Source: Bacteroidales bacterium
GTDB taxonomy: Bacteria > Bacteroidota > Bacteroidia > Bacteroidales > Muribaculaceae
Length of the DNA stretch: 8,769 nucleotides
Assembly (NCBI GenBank): GCA_900767075.1
Contig: CAAFXX010000547.1
Location: 1 to 8,769 of the forward strand
Direction: 5' to 3'
Shown here: piece after piece, positions 1 to 6,549 of the stretch
How positions within the stretch are numbered: the stretch's first letter is position 1
Layout: every line of letters begins with the position of its first letter
The notes under the pieces: model-generated
The model's input: the letters and a program-made list of their open reading frames with translations, nothing else
Told to the model about the DNA's origin: nothing
The model's database searches: none
Program-made: the position numbers and the translations under genes

Positions 1-925
1 GAGTGAGGAAGGGGCGGAATTGTTTCTTTTCGGGGAGTGTGTAGAGCATGAGCGAGCCCGGCTCGCACATCACTTTCACGTCACCGGGCATTTCCATAGG
101 CTCGCCGTCGAGGTGAACCGTCGATTTTGTCTTGATTATCTCAGCTTCCTTGACGCGCATCGACTGGATTATCATGTTGCTGTTGCTGTCGAGGAAGCCG
201 GTGAAGAGGTTGATTCCGAACAGCGCGAGTTCGAGCGGGTTGCCGCTGTGGACGATCGTGATGTCGAGCAGCCCGTCGGTGATCGAAGCCTTTGGCGCGA
301 TGAAGGCGTTGTTGCCGTACTGCGAGGCGTTGGCTACCGCCACGATAAAGGCGCGGAAAGATATTTCCTGTCCGTTGGCACGGAGGGTATATGTGTCCGG
401 CTCGTAGGTCAGGAACTCGCGCATCGCGCTGCGCACGTAGCTGATGGGGCCGCGGCGTTTGAATTCAGCAAATTTGCGGCTGACAGCCGCGTCGAAACCA
501 GTTCCAAAAGTGCAGAAGAAAGGGATGCCGTTGGCGATGCCCGAGTCGCATTTCTCGATATGGCGTTTCGCAATCACGTCGATTGCCTTGTCGATGTCGG
601 GCGGCATGCCCAAGTGGCGTGCCAGACCGTTTCCGGAGCCGCACGGCAGGATCCCTAATGCCACTTCGGAATTACGCAAGGCTCCGGCGACCTCATTCAC
701 AGTGCCGTCGCCGCCAGCCACAAAGACACTCCCGTAGCCGAGACTGAAGGCGCGGAATGCCAGCTCGGCGGCATGTCCGGCATATTCGGTGGTATATGCA
801 TCGGTGTGGAATCCGGCATTGCGCAGGCGTCGGATGATGCGCGACAGATGTCGTTTCTTGCCGACTCCTCCGGAAATCGGGTTTATGATCAGCATTGCCT
901 TGCGGGCTTTCTCGGCGTTCGCCAT
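1..925 (-). CDS. YegS/DagK-family lipid kinase (diacylglycerol kinase catalytic domain), 3' end cut by window edge
   Basis: This reading frame is open from an ATG at 925 to the left edge, giving 308 residues without a stop. Its translation begins MANAEKARKAMLIINP. Motifs of the diacylglycerol kinase / YegS / BmrU family are all present: the N-terminal NPISGG stretch (residues 15-20), the nucleotide-binding GGDGTVNEV (71-79), LPCGSGNGLARHL (93-105), GTGFDAA (141-147), TDGLLDI (216-222) and HLDGEP (271-276). Such enzymes phosphorylate a lipid, classically diacylglycerol, on the inner face of the membrane with ATP. The exact lipid cannot be read from sequence. The family is usually about 290-330 residues, so only a few C-terminal residues should be missing. 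An in-frame TAG lies two codons before the ATG, so translation cannot start further upstream. Met11 is a less likely alternative because it would remove only a short leader. No clear TAnnTTTG box was found in front of the gene. Confidence 0.93.
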   Translation of the reverse strand, partial: MANAEKARKAMLIINPISGGVGKKRHLSRIIRRLRNAGFHTDAYTTEYAGHAAELAFRAFSLGYGSVFVAGGDGTVNEVAGALRNSEVALGILPCGSGNGLARHLGMPPDIDKAIDVIAKRHIEKCDSGIANGIPFFCTFGTGFDAAVSRKFAEFKRRGPISYVRSAMREFLTYEPDTYTLRANGQEISFRAFIVAVANASQYGNNAFIAPKASITDGLLDITIVHSGNPLELALFGINLFTGFLDSNSNMIIQSMRVKEAEIIKTKSTVHLDGEPMEMPGDVKVMCEPGSLMLYTLPEKKQFRPFLT

Positions 926-1111
926 AAAGGTCTATGGTTTATTGACGGGTTATATTTTTGACGGGTTGTTATACTAATAACGTTTTAACATGGTTATAAT
1001 TTTAAGGAAACTGTAAATAGGACACAGATATACTCATTTTTGTTTAATCAGAAGATGAAATGTTGTTAACGAATGATGTCGCTGAAATATGTTTAATAAC
1101 ACATAAAAATA
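926..1111. other. AT-rich intergenic region upstream of the lipid kinase
   Basis: This stretch is clearly AT-rich compared with the flanking genes and has no plausible coding frame. It must contain the kinase promoter, but no good match to the Bacteroidota TAnnTTTG box is visible on the minus strand. The only distinct pattern is a pair of direct repeats near the kinase start, listed separately. Confidence 0.6.
942..967. repeat. Tandem 10-base direct repeat, possible operator upstream of the lipid kinase
   Basis: TTGACGGGTT occurs twice in exact form, at 942-951 and 958-967, with a 16-base repeat period. The pair lies 17-42 bases upstream of the lipid kinase ATG, inside its likely promoter or 5' untranslated region. 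Two identical sites at about one and a half helical turns could bind a regulator dimer. They could also be chance. No known regulator motif is recognised. Confidence 0.35.
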
Positions 1112-1143
1112 TTTGGAATAGGTTTTGAAAGTTTGTAATTTTG
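1112..1143 (+). promoter_or_regulatory. Bacteroidota-type sigma promoter (TTTG -33, TAATTTTG -7) reading rightwards
   Basis: TTTG at 1112-1115 is separated by exactly 20 bases from TAATTTTG at 1136-1143. This matches the established primary-sigma promoter of Bacteroides (TTTG, 19-21 bases, TAnnTTTG). Transcription would begin around 1148-1152 and run rightwards, away from the lipid kinase and into sequence with no convincing plus-strand protein gene. The nearest strong stop signal in that direction is the terminator at 1503-1531. Confidence 0.6.
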
Positions 1144-1395
1144 CAATCCCAAAACATAGGGAATGCCGCTAAACAAAAAAAGCGAGGCGACATAAAATAA
1201 TCCGCCAATATTTTGCGTTAACATATAAAAACTATACTATAAGTTGATTTCAGGGCCCGTTGTAGAAAGGCACGAAGCCTGATAATGAGCAGTCATCGAC
1301 TTATAAAAAGCATGCAAGCAACAGGGTAATTGATTATTATTTTGACCTTAATCGACACAAGAAAGAAAGGCGACGTGAGTCGAAGTTTTTTCTCG

Positions 1396-1424
1396 CAAGC
1401 CGCGGCCCTTTGGGTCGCGGCTTG
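1396..1424 (+). other. Strong GC-rich hairpin within the candidate RNA
   Basis: CAAGCCGCGGCCC (1396-1408) pairs with GGGTCGCGGCTTG (1412-1424) around a TTT loop. There are twelve Watson-Crick pairs and one G-T pair (1405 with 1415). On the opposite strand the G-T pair would become an A-C mismatch, so the helix is best in rightward RNA. A weak run of T follows at 1430-1433, so it could be a first weak terminator, but it looks more like a structural stem. Confidence 0.6.
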
Positions 1425-1502
1425 TCGCATTTTGTCAATCTGTATCGTGAGCCCCCTGTTAGATATCGTCACGATTCTTCAGCCGGTGGTTGCCGGAAAC
1501 GA

Positions 1503-1531
1503 AAAAACTCCGGACCAAGTCCGGAGTTTTT
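1503..1531. terminator. Rho-independent terminator, probably bidirectional, ending the peptidase operon
   Basis: Perfect 13-base arms AAAAACTCCGGAC (1503-1515) and GTCCGGAGTTTTT (1519-1531) flank a 3-base loop. The GC-rich 8-pair core is bordered by A on one side and T on the other, so a U-tract follows the stem in both directions. It starts 21 bases after the peptidase stop codon and should end the leftward four-gene operon. It would also end any rightward transcript from the promoter at 1112-1143. Confidence 0.92.
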
Positions 1532-1552
1532 CAGTTTATGGAGTTTTGTTGT

Positions 1553-3664
1553 TTATTTTTCGAAGCCGCGGAGGCGGAGGAGTGCTTTCGGGTCGGGGTT
1601 GTGGCCGCGGAAACGCTTGAAGAGTATCATGGCGTCTTCCGTATCGCCTGACTCAAGAATGTTCTTCTTGAAGGATGCCGCCGTCTTCTTGTCGAAAATG
1701 CCTTTCTGCTTGAAAAGCTCCCATGCGTCAGCCTCGAGCACCTGTGCCCAGAGGTAGGTGTAGTAACCCGATGCATAGCCGTCGTCACCGAAGATATGCT
1801 TGAAATAGGGTGAACGGTAACGGAAGGTTATCTCCTCGGGCATTCCGATCTCGTCGCCTACCTTTTTCTCGAATGCCATAACGTCCTCGACCTCGGGGGT
1901 CTGACCGTATTTCATGTCGAGAAGAGCGGCGCCCGTAAGCTCGGTCGTCACGAAGCCCTGGTTGAAGGTGGAAGCCTTCTGGATTTTGCTGATGAGGGAG
2001 TCGGGAATGACCTCGCCTGTCTTGTAATGACGGGCATATCCTTTGAGCACTTCCGGCTCGAACGCCCAGTGTTCGTTAATCTGCGAGCACATCTCGACGT
2101 AATCGCGGTCGACGTTTGTACCGGCGAGCGACTTATAGGGGGCGCGGCTCAGGATAGCCTGAAGGGCATGTCCGAACTCATGGAAGGTGGTCTCGACTTC
2201 GTCGATTGTCAGGAGGGCGGGGGTGTCGCCGGCGGGACGCGAGAAGTTGCCCACGTTATAGACGATGGGGCGGCGTTGCTCGCCGTTCTCATATTCACCG
2301 GCGCTCTGCAGCTGTTCCATCCAGGCGCCCTGACGTTTGCTGGCACGGGGGAAATAGTCGCACATCCAGACTGCCACATGTTCGCCGGTCTTCGAGTCGA
2401 CTACGTCGAATACCTGCACCTCGTCCATATATTTGGGAGCGTCCTTCATGGGAACCATCTTGATGCCGTAGAGTTTCTCGGTGGTGTCGAAGAGACCCTT
2501 CATCACGTTCTCAAGCGAGAAGTAAGGACGGAGATCGCTCTCGTTGAGGTCGAATTTCTCCTTCTTCACCTTGCCTGCGTAATAGTAATAATCCCAGGGA
2601 GCGATCTTGAAGTTGCCGCCGTGCTTGTCGACGTAAGCCTGCATGTCGGCTACCTCTTCATGGCTGCGTGCCACTGCCGGCTCGAACACCTGCATGAGCA
2701 GGTCGGCGGCAGCCTCGGGTGTCTTTGCCATCACGCGTGAGGTCATCATCTGAGCAAAATTGTCGAAGCCCATGATCTTGGCTTTCTCGCCGCGGAGCTT
2801 CACGATCTGCTTGATTACATCGAGGTTGGAGTTGGCGCCGGTCGAGGCAAGGGAGGTGTAGCCTTTGTACATTGCCTCGCGCAGGCCGCGGTTGTCGGCG
2901 TACTGAAGCACGGGAAGGCGGCTGGGAGCGTGGAGGGTGAATACCCAGAGTCCGTCGAGACCGCGTGCCTTCGCCTCATCGGCAGCCTGATTTATGGAAG
3001 CCTCGGGGAGACCGGCGAGGTCTGCCTTGTCGTACACCACGATCTGGAACTGGTTGGTGGCGTTGAGGAGGTTGCGGTTGAACTGTATGAAAAGCTTCGA
3101 GATCTCGTCGTTTACCTTTACAAGCTCAGCCTTTTTGTCGGCGGGAAGTGCGGCTCCCTGCTCGGCAAACTCACGGTAGTATTTCTCCACGAGGCGCTTC
3201 TGCACGGGGGTGAGACCCATTTTGTCGCGCATCTGGTAGACGCTCTGGATGCGCTGGAAGAGCTGTTCGTTAAGGTTCATGTTGTTGGATGCCTGGTTGA
3301 GCAGGGGAATTGCCTGTTCAGCCATTTCGGCGAATTCGGGTGACGAGAGGGCGTCCTGATAATGATAGAACACGCCTGCCACGCGCTCGAGGATCGGCGA
3401 GATATTTTCGAGCGGAAGGATGGTGTTGTCGAAATCAGGTGTGGAACGCACCTTGGTGATGCGGTCGATGTTGCGGTTCTGCTCCTCGATGCCGGCTTTG
3501 ATTGCCGGGATGAAGTCGCTTGTCTTGATCTTGTCGTAAGGCGGGATGCCGTACTTCGTGGTGTAGGGCTTGAGGAACGGATTCTCCGTGTCCTGTGCAG
3601 TGGCTACTCCTGATCCCCCTGCGAGCATCATGGCTCCGGCGGCAATCATTAGAATCTTTTTCAT
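1553..3664 (-). CDS. dcp: Secreted M3 family zinc metallopeptidase (peptidyl-dipeptidase Dcp-like)
   Basis: This 703-residue protein belongs to peptidase family M3, whose Dcp members remove dipeptides from the C-terminus of oligopeptides. Residues 1-23 form a signal peptide with a lysine-rich start, a hydrophobic core and an ATA site before QD, so the mature enzyme is probably periplasmic, or a lipid-free secreted form. The zinc motif HEFGH is at 495-499. The third ligand Glu524 (in DYVEMCSQINEHW) lies 29 residues after His495, the spacing expected for Dcp. The C-terminal substrate-binding stretch HIFGDDGYASGYYTYLW (623-639) is intact. Length matches bacterial Dcp. Many relatives have HEFGHALH, whereas this one has Gln in the last position (502), which is not a zinc ligand. 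It is the last gene of the operon, 78 bases after the phosphodiesterase-fold gene, and is followed by a terminator. It could instead be an oligopeptidase A-type enzyme, but the Dcp-like features are stronger. Confidence 0.93.
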   Translation of the reverse strand: MKKILMIAAGAMMLAGGSGVATAQDTENPFLKPYTTKYGIPPYDKIKTSDFIPAIKAGIEEQNRNIDRITKVRSTPDFDNTILPLENISPILERVAGVFYHYQDALSSPEFAEMAEQAIPLLNQASNNMNLNEQLFQRIQSVYQMRDKMGLTPVQKRLVEKYYREFAEQGAALPADKKAELVKVNDEISKLFIQFNRNLLNATNQFQIVVYDKADLAGLPEASINQAADEAKARGLDGLWVFTLHAPSRLPVLQYADNRGLREAMYKGYTSLASTGANSNLDVIKQIVKLRGEKAKIMGFDNFAQMMTSRVMAKTPEAAADLLMQVFEPAVARSHEEVADMQAYVDKHGGNFKIAPWDYYYYAGKVKKEKFDLNESDLRPYFSLENVMKGLFDTTEKLYGIKMVPMKDAPKYMDEVQVFDVVDSKTGEHVAVWMCDYFPRASKRQGAWMEQLQSAGEYENGEQRRPIVYNVGNFSRPAGDTPALLTIDEVETTFHEFGHALQAILSRAPYKSLAGTNVDRDYVEMCSQINEHWAFEPEVLKGYARHYKTGEVIPDSLISKIQKASTFNQGFVTTELTGAALLDMKYGQTPEVEDVMAFEKKVGDEIGMPEEITFRYRSPYFKHIFGDDGYASGYYTYLWAQVLEADAWELFKQKGIFDKKTAASFKKNILESGDTEDAMILFKRFRGHNPDPKALLRLRGFEK

Positions 3665-3742
3665 ATGTCGGTTAATTTAGAATGATACTCTTAAATGTAG
3701 TCATGAGATACAGTCAATGGATGCGGAACTGCGGTCCGGCGG

Positions 3743-4855
3743 TCAGCGCTCGATCTCGAACTCTGCTAAAAGCGGATAGTGGTCGCTCGTGCGTATTTTC
3801 CCTTTCTTTACGCTGAGAGCCTTGAGTCCGCCGCGGTAGAAAATCTGGTCGAGATGGAACCAGAAGGCGTGGCGGTTGTATGTTATCATCGGTCCGAATG
3901 TCGTCTCCTGGGTTGCGTCGCGGAAGCCCGCCTCACGCATCATGCGGTAGGCGTAGGATTCGGGCACATCGTTGAAGTCGCCGCAGACGATCACTCGTCC
4001 CTTTGCGTTTTCAAGTGCCTTTACCAAAACCTCGGTGTGCGTCTTGCGCTCCCGGAACGAATATTTCAGTTTGCTGTAGATGCTGCCCTTGAGTTCGCTG
4101 ATTCCCTCTTTGGTTTTCTTTATCGAGGCTATTTCCGAAACGACGCCGCGCTCCTCTTCGGTGAGCATGTATGAGTTCATGTGCATGTTTACGATCCACA
4201 CGGGCACTCCCTTGATTCTGGTCTTGAAGAATGAGAATTTCGTGTTGTCGGAAGGCTCGGAGTATAACTCGCGTACGTCTACGCGCTCGATGGGGAATTT
4301 CGAGAGCACTTTCTGGTCCACGCCGTTTGAGCCAGCCCAGTAGGGATAGATTCTTTTGAGCGAATCGCGGAGTGCCGGCGTGAGGTTGTGGACCTCCGAC
4401 GTGTCGTCCCAGTCAGCCATTTCCTGCAGGCAGATTATGTCGGCGCCGCAATTGATCAGGTAGGAGACGGCGCGGTTGCCGGGCGCATCGTTGCCGCGTT
4501 CCTGATCGTCGCCGTGCAGCCAGTTGTAGGATAGGATTGTGAATGTATCCGAAGGATTTTCCGCCTTCTTGGAGCTGTTGAGGGGTACGGCGGTAGTTAT
4601 CGGCGACCATGCCGACACTAATGTCACCACTCCCAATCCACCTATAATAAATCTGCCGGTGCAGAGCCAAGCCAAAGTCAGAAGTGCCGAGGCTATCGCA
4701 AGATAGGGGAGCGGCAGCACGAGCACGCTGGGCGCTGCGAAATATTCAGGGTTTATGCGGCCTCCGAACGCAGAGATCAGAGTGAGTATATAGATGATTA
4801 TAGTGATTATCTTCAAGGCAAGGCGGAATGCCGGTTTTATTACGGGCAGAAACAT
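3743..4855 (-). CDS. Membrane-anchored endonuclease/exonuclease/phosphatase (EEP) domain protein
   Basis: This 370-residue protein has about three N-terminal membrane helices (roughly 12-30, 42-65 and 69-86) followed by a soluble EEP-fold domain (about 104-370). The metal-dependent phosphoesterase residues are visible: Asn111 in LSYNW, Glu145 in CLQE, His225 in NMHMNS, Asp293 and Asn295 in GDFND, the HLDQIF motif (334-339), and the final Asp358-His359 pair in SDHYPL. The fold hydrolyses phosphodiester or phosphomonoester bonds in nucleic acids, inositol phosphates or sphingomyelin-type lipids. The substrate cannot be told here. With three helices after a cytoplasmic N-terminus the catalytic domain would probably face the periplasm, but this topology is inferred. 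The gene starts 33 bases after the second rhomboid gene and is followed 78 bases later by the M3 peptidase, so it sits inside the operon. All catalytic positions appear intact. Confidence 0.88.
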   Translation of the reverse strand: MFLPVIKPAFRLALKIITIIIYILTLISAFGGRINPEYFAAPSVLVLPLPYLAIASALLTLAWLCTGRFIIGGLGVVTLVSAWSPITTAVPLNSSKKAENPSDTFTILSYNWLHGDDQERGNDAPGNRAVSYLINCGADIICLQEMADWDDTSEVHNLTPALRDSLKRIYPYWAGSNGVDQKVLSKFPIERVDVRELYSEPSDNTKFSFFKTRIKGVPVWIVNMHMNSYMLTEEERGVVSEIASIKKTKEGISELKGSIYSKLKYSFRERKTHTEVLVKALENAKGRVIVCGDFNDVPESYAYRMMREAGFRDATQETTFGPMITYNRHAFWFHLDQIFYRGGLKALSVKKGKIRTSDHYPLLAEFEIER

Positions 4856-4888
4856 AATCTTACAGTTTTTGATTAGTCGGCGTGATTG

Positions 4889-5731
4889 TCAGAGTCGGCT
4901 TGAGATGGCGTTCAGTTCGCGTTTCTCTTCAGGCGAGAGGGAGTCATAGCCCGAGATGCGCACTTTGTCGAGAAGCTCGTCAAGCCGCTCCGAGTCGTTG
5001 AGACGTCCAGACATGGCGTTGATGGCGCTCTGACGGTCGATATCCTCGGCTCTTTTACTTTTTACTTTTATCTTGTATTCCGGTCTGTTGAAGTCGAGAA
5101 CCGGTTTTTTTCTGAAAGCAAGGGCGTAGACAACGCCGAAAACGATGCCTCCGGCATGTGCGAGCTGTCCGCCGAGTCCGGTCGTGCTTCCCTGAAGCAT
5201 GACCAATGCCACGAATATTATCGCCACCCATTTGAGCTTGACGGGACCGAGAAGCACGAAGTTAAGCCGGTAGTCGGGATGTTTCACAGCCGCGAACACG
5301 GTGACGGCGAACATCGCCGCCGAGGGTCCCACGAGGCTGCTGCCGACGTTGACCGACAGCAGGCTGCCGGCAAGGAAGAAGAGCCCTCCGGTGATTCCGC
5401 CGCCGATGTATGCCCAGGCAAACCGCCGGTCTCCCTCTGTCAGAACGACGATGTGTCCGAGCCAGTATATCCAGAGAAGGTTGAAGAGCAGGTTGAGCAC
5501 GTCGACCTGTGTGACCATATAGGTCAGCAGTGTCCAGGGATGAGTCAGGAATGTCGGAAGGTTGCCGGAGAGTACGAAGAACGAGTCGGAACCCGCGAGC
5601 CCTAATGAACTGCAGATAATCCTGAGTATCCAGAGGCAGAGGGTCATCGAAAGGTTGAGCGCGAAAATCCATGTCAAGGCTTTCGAGCCTCCGAAGAACC
5701 GGGAAATATTCTTGTTAGATGCAATTTTCAT
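4889..5731 (-). CDS. Rhomboid-family intramembrane serine protease with C-terminal extension (second of a tandem pair)
   Basis: This 280-residue membrane protein has about six helices between residues 20 and 207 and then a charged soluble tail. The rhomboid dyad is present: Ser137 in VGPSAAMFA and His192 in LAHAGG. Two usual features differ. The serine motif is GPSA instead of GxSG, and the TM2 signature HxxxN reads NxxxN (Asn80 and Asn84 in LNLLFNLLW), so the His that helps stabilise the oxyanion in GlpG is replaced. The tail (about 243-280) contains LDELLDKVRISGYDSLSPEE, resembling the short C-terminal domain seen on Bacteroidota rhomboids, which I recall as DUF6576. Rhomboids cut membrane-spanning substrates within or near the bilayer. 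The gene follows the first rhomboid by 22 bases and precedes the EEP gene by 33. Activity is plausible because the dyad is kept, but a pseudoprotease role cannot be excluded. Confidence 0.88.
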   Translation of the reverse strand: MKIASNKNISRFFGGSKALTWIFALNLSMTLCLWILRIICSSLGLAGSDSFFVLSGNLPTFLTHPWTLLTYMVTQVDVLNLLFNLLWIYWLGHIVVLTEGDRRFAWAYIGGGITGGLFFLAGSLLSVNVGSSLVGPSAAMFAVTVFAAVKHPDYRLNFVLLGPVKLKWVAIIFVALVMLQGSTTGLGGQLAHAGGIVFGVVYALAFRKKPVLDFNRPEYKIKVKSKRAEDIDRQSAINAMSGRLNDSERLDELLDKVRISGYDSLSPEEKRELNAISSRL

Positions 5732-5753
5732 TGGGCGCGGTTTGTCTGTTTTC

Positions 5754-6524
5754 TCAATAGAACCGTTGTCCGTTGAGGGTGCCTTTCTTCTTCCAGTAGA
5801 GAAGAAGCAGGAGACCGAAGATCATACCTCCGAGATGGGCGAAATGCGCCACACTGTCCATCCTGCCTGACACTCCGAAGAAGAATTCGAGCACGGCGTA
5901 TCCCACCATCATGTATTTTGCCTTGATGGGCACGGGGATGAAGAAGAGGTAGAGGGGCATGTTGGGGAATACGAATGCGAAGCCGAGCAATAGCCCGAAG
6001 ATGGCGCCTGAGGCTCCGATCGTTATGAGCATTCCCTTGAACTGTGCGATCGCGTTAAGGAATTCAGGGTCGCCTGCCGCCATGGCTTTGTCTACCACCG
6101 CTTTCATCGAGTCGTAGGTGAGACCGTTAAGCTTGGCGATGCCTGCGATGTAGTCGTGCTCCCAGGTGAGTGCCCAGACCCCTTCTTGAATCAGCGCGGC
6201 ACCGACGCCGCAGACCATATAATAGAAGAGGAAACGTTTCGTGCCCCATACCTGCTCGAGAATGCGGCCGAACATCCAGAGCGAGAACATGTTGAATGCA
6301 AGATGCCAGATCGAGTCGGTGGAATGCACGAACATGTAGGTGAAGATCTGGACGGGATTGAAATCGTAGGCACCGAAAAGGTGCAGTCCGAGTTTGGGCA
6401 CCAGCGTATTCGTGCCGAAATCGCGGAATATAAAAGCCACCGCCCAAACCAGCACGTTGATTATAATCAGATTCAATGTTGCGGGAGGCGTCTGCATGCG
6501 TCCCGATCCTATATTTCCAAACAT
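5754..6524 (-). CDS. Rhomboid-family intramembrane serine protease (canonical active site), first gene of the operon
   Basis: This 256-residue membrane protein has the full GlpG-type signature: HLAFNMFSLW in TM2 (His74, Asn78), TIGASGAIFG with the nucleophile Ser172, and HFAHLGG with the catalytic His230. It lacks an N-terminal cytoplasmic domain and carries a loop of about 45 residues (roughly 122-166) between TM3 and TM4. It should cleave transmembrane substrates inside the cytoplasmic membrane. Substrates are unknown. It is the promoter-proximal gene, 22 bases ahead of a second, more divergent rhomboid gene. Start choice is uncertain. The ATG at 6524 lies only 4 bases after a TAACTTTG box, so using it would imply a leaderless mRNA. 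Met10 (ATG at 6497, MQTPPATLN) directly precedes the first hydrophobic segment and would leave a short leader. Either gives an intact protease. Confidence 0.93.
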   Translation of the reverse strand: MFGNIGSGRMQTPPATLNLIIINVLVWAVAFIFRDFGTNTLVPKLGLHLFGAYDFNPVQIFTYMFVHSTDSIWHLAFNMFSLWMFGRILEQVWGTKRFLFYYMVCGVGAALIQEGVWALTWEHDYIAGIAKLNGLTYDSMKAVVDKAMAAGDPEFLNAIAQFKGMLITIGASGAIFGLLLGFAFVFPNMPLYLFFIPVPIKAKYMMVGYAVLEFFFGVSGRMDSVAHFAHLGGMIFGLLLLLYWKKKGTLNGQRFY

Positions 6525-6528
6525 ATTG

Positions 6529-6536
6529 CAAAGTTA
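6529..6536 (-). promoter_or_regulatory. -7 box of the rhomboid operon promoter
   Basis: On the minus strand this reads TAACTTTG, an exact match to the Bacteroidota TAnnTTTG -7 consensus. It lies just upstream of the first rhomboid gene. No TTTG is seen at the normal -33 distance. That position falls inside the end of the 195-base inverted-repeat element (6550-6744). The start point would fall near 6524, at or next to the first possible ATG. Confidence 0.5.
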
Positions 6537-6549
6537 ATTAAAAACCATG

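Larger units (their letters stand above)
1150..1531 (+). ncRNA. Candidate structured non-coding RNA, about 380 nt, family not recognised
   Basis: The stretch between the rightward promoter (1112-1143) and the terminator (1503-1531) holds many potential stems. CCCGTTG (1256-1262) can pair with CAACAGGG (1319-1326) with one bulged A. It encloses small hairpins at 1268-1280 (AGGC/GCCT) and 1285-1296 (ATGA/TCAT). Next come CGAC-GTGA-GTCG with a GNRA-type loop (1371-1382), a 13-pair stem with a TTT loop (1396-1424), a 7-pair stem (1444-1450 with 1469-1475), a CCGG/CCGG hairpin (about 1484-1497) and the terminator. The 1396-1424 stem contains a G-T pair that is a permitted wobble only in plus-strand RNA, which favours rightward transcription. 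The sequence lacks recognisable landmarks of tmRNA, RNase P RNA or SRP RNA. A long 5' leader is unlikely because no plus-strand gene follows. The 5' end is inferred from the promoter. The structure is by eye only. Confidence 0.4.

Noticed and set aside
20..658. Plus-strand open frame of 212 codons at the left end
   Set aside because: It is antisense to the lipid kinase, whose motifs are all intact on the minus strand.
1330..1757. Plus-strand open frames in the region between the kinase and the peptidase operon
   Set aside because: Their translations are composed of hairpin and terminator sequence and then run into the antisense of the peptidase gene. They show no protein-like character.
2027..2740. 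Long plus-strand open frame of 237 codons
   Set aside because: It lies entirely antisense to the well-supported M3 peptidase gene and reflects its codon bias.
3692..3699. Possible separate -7 box (TACATTTA, minus strand) in front of the M3 peptidase
   Set aside because: The last base departs from TAnnTTTG and no TTTG stands 19-21 bases upstream. The 78-base gap could hide a weak promoter, but the evidence is insufficient.
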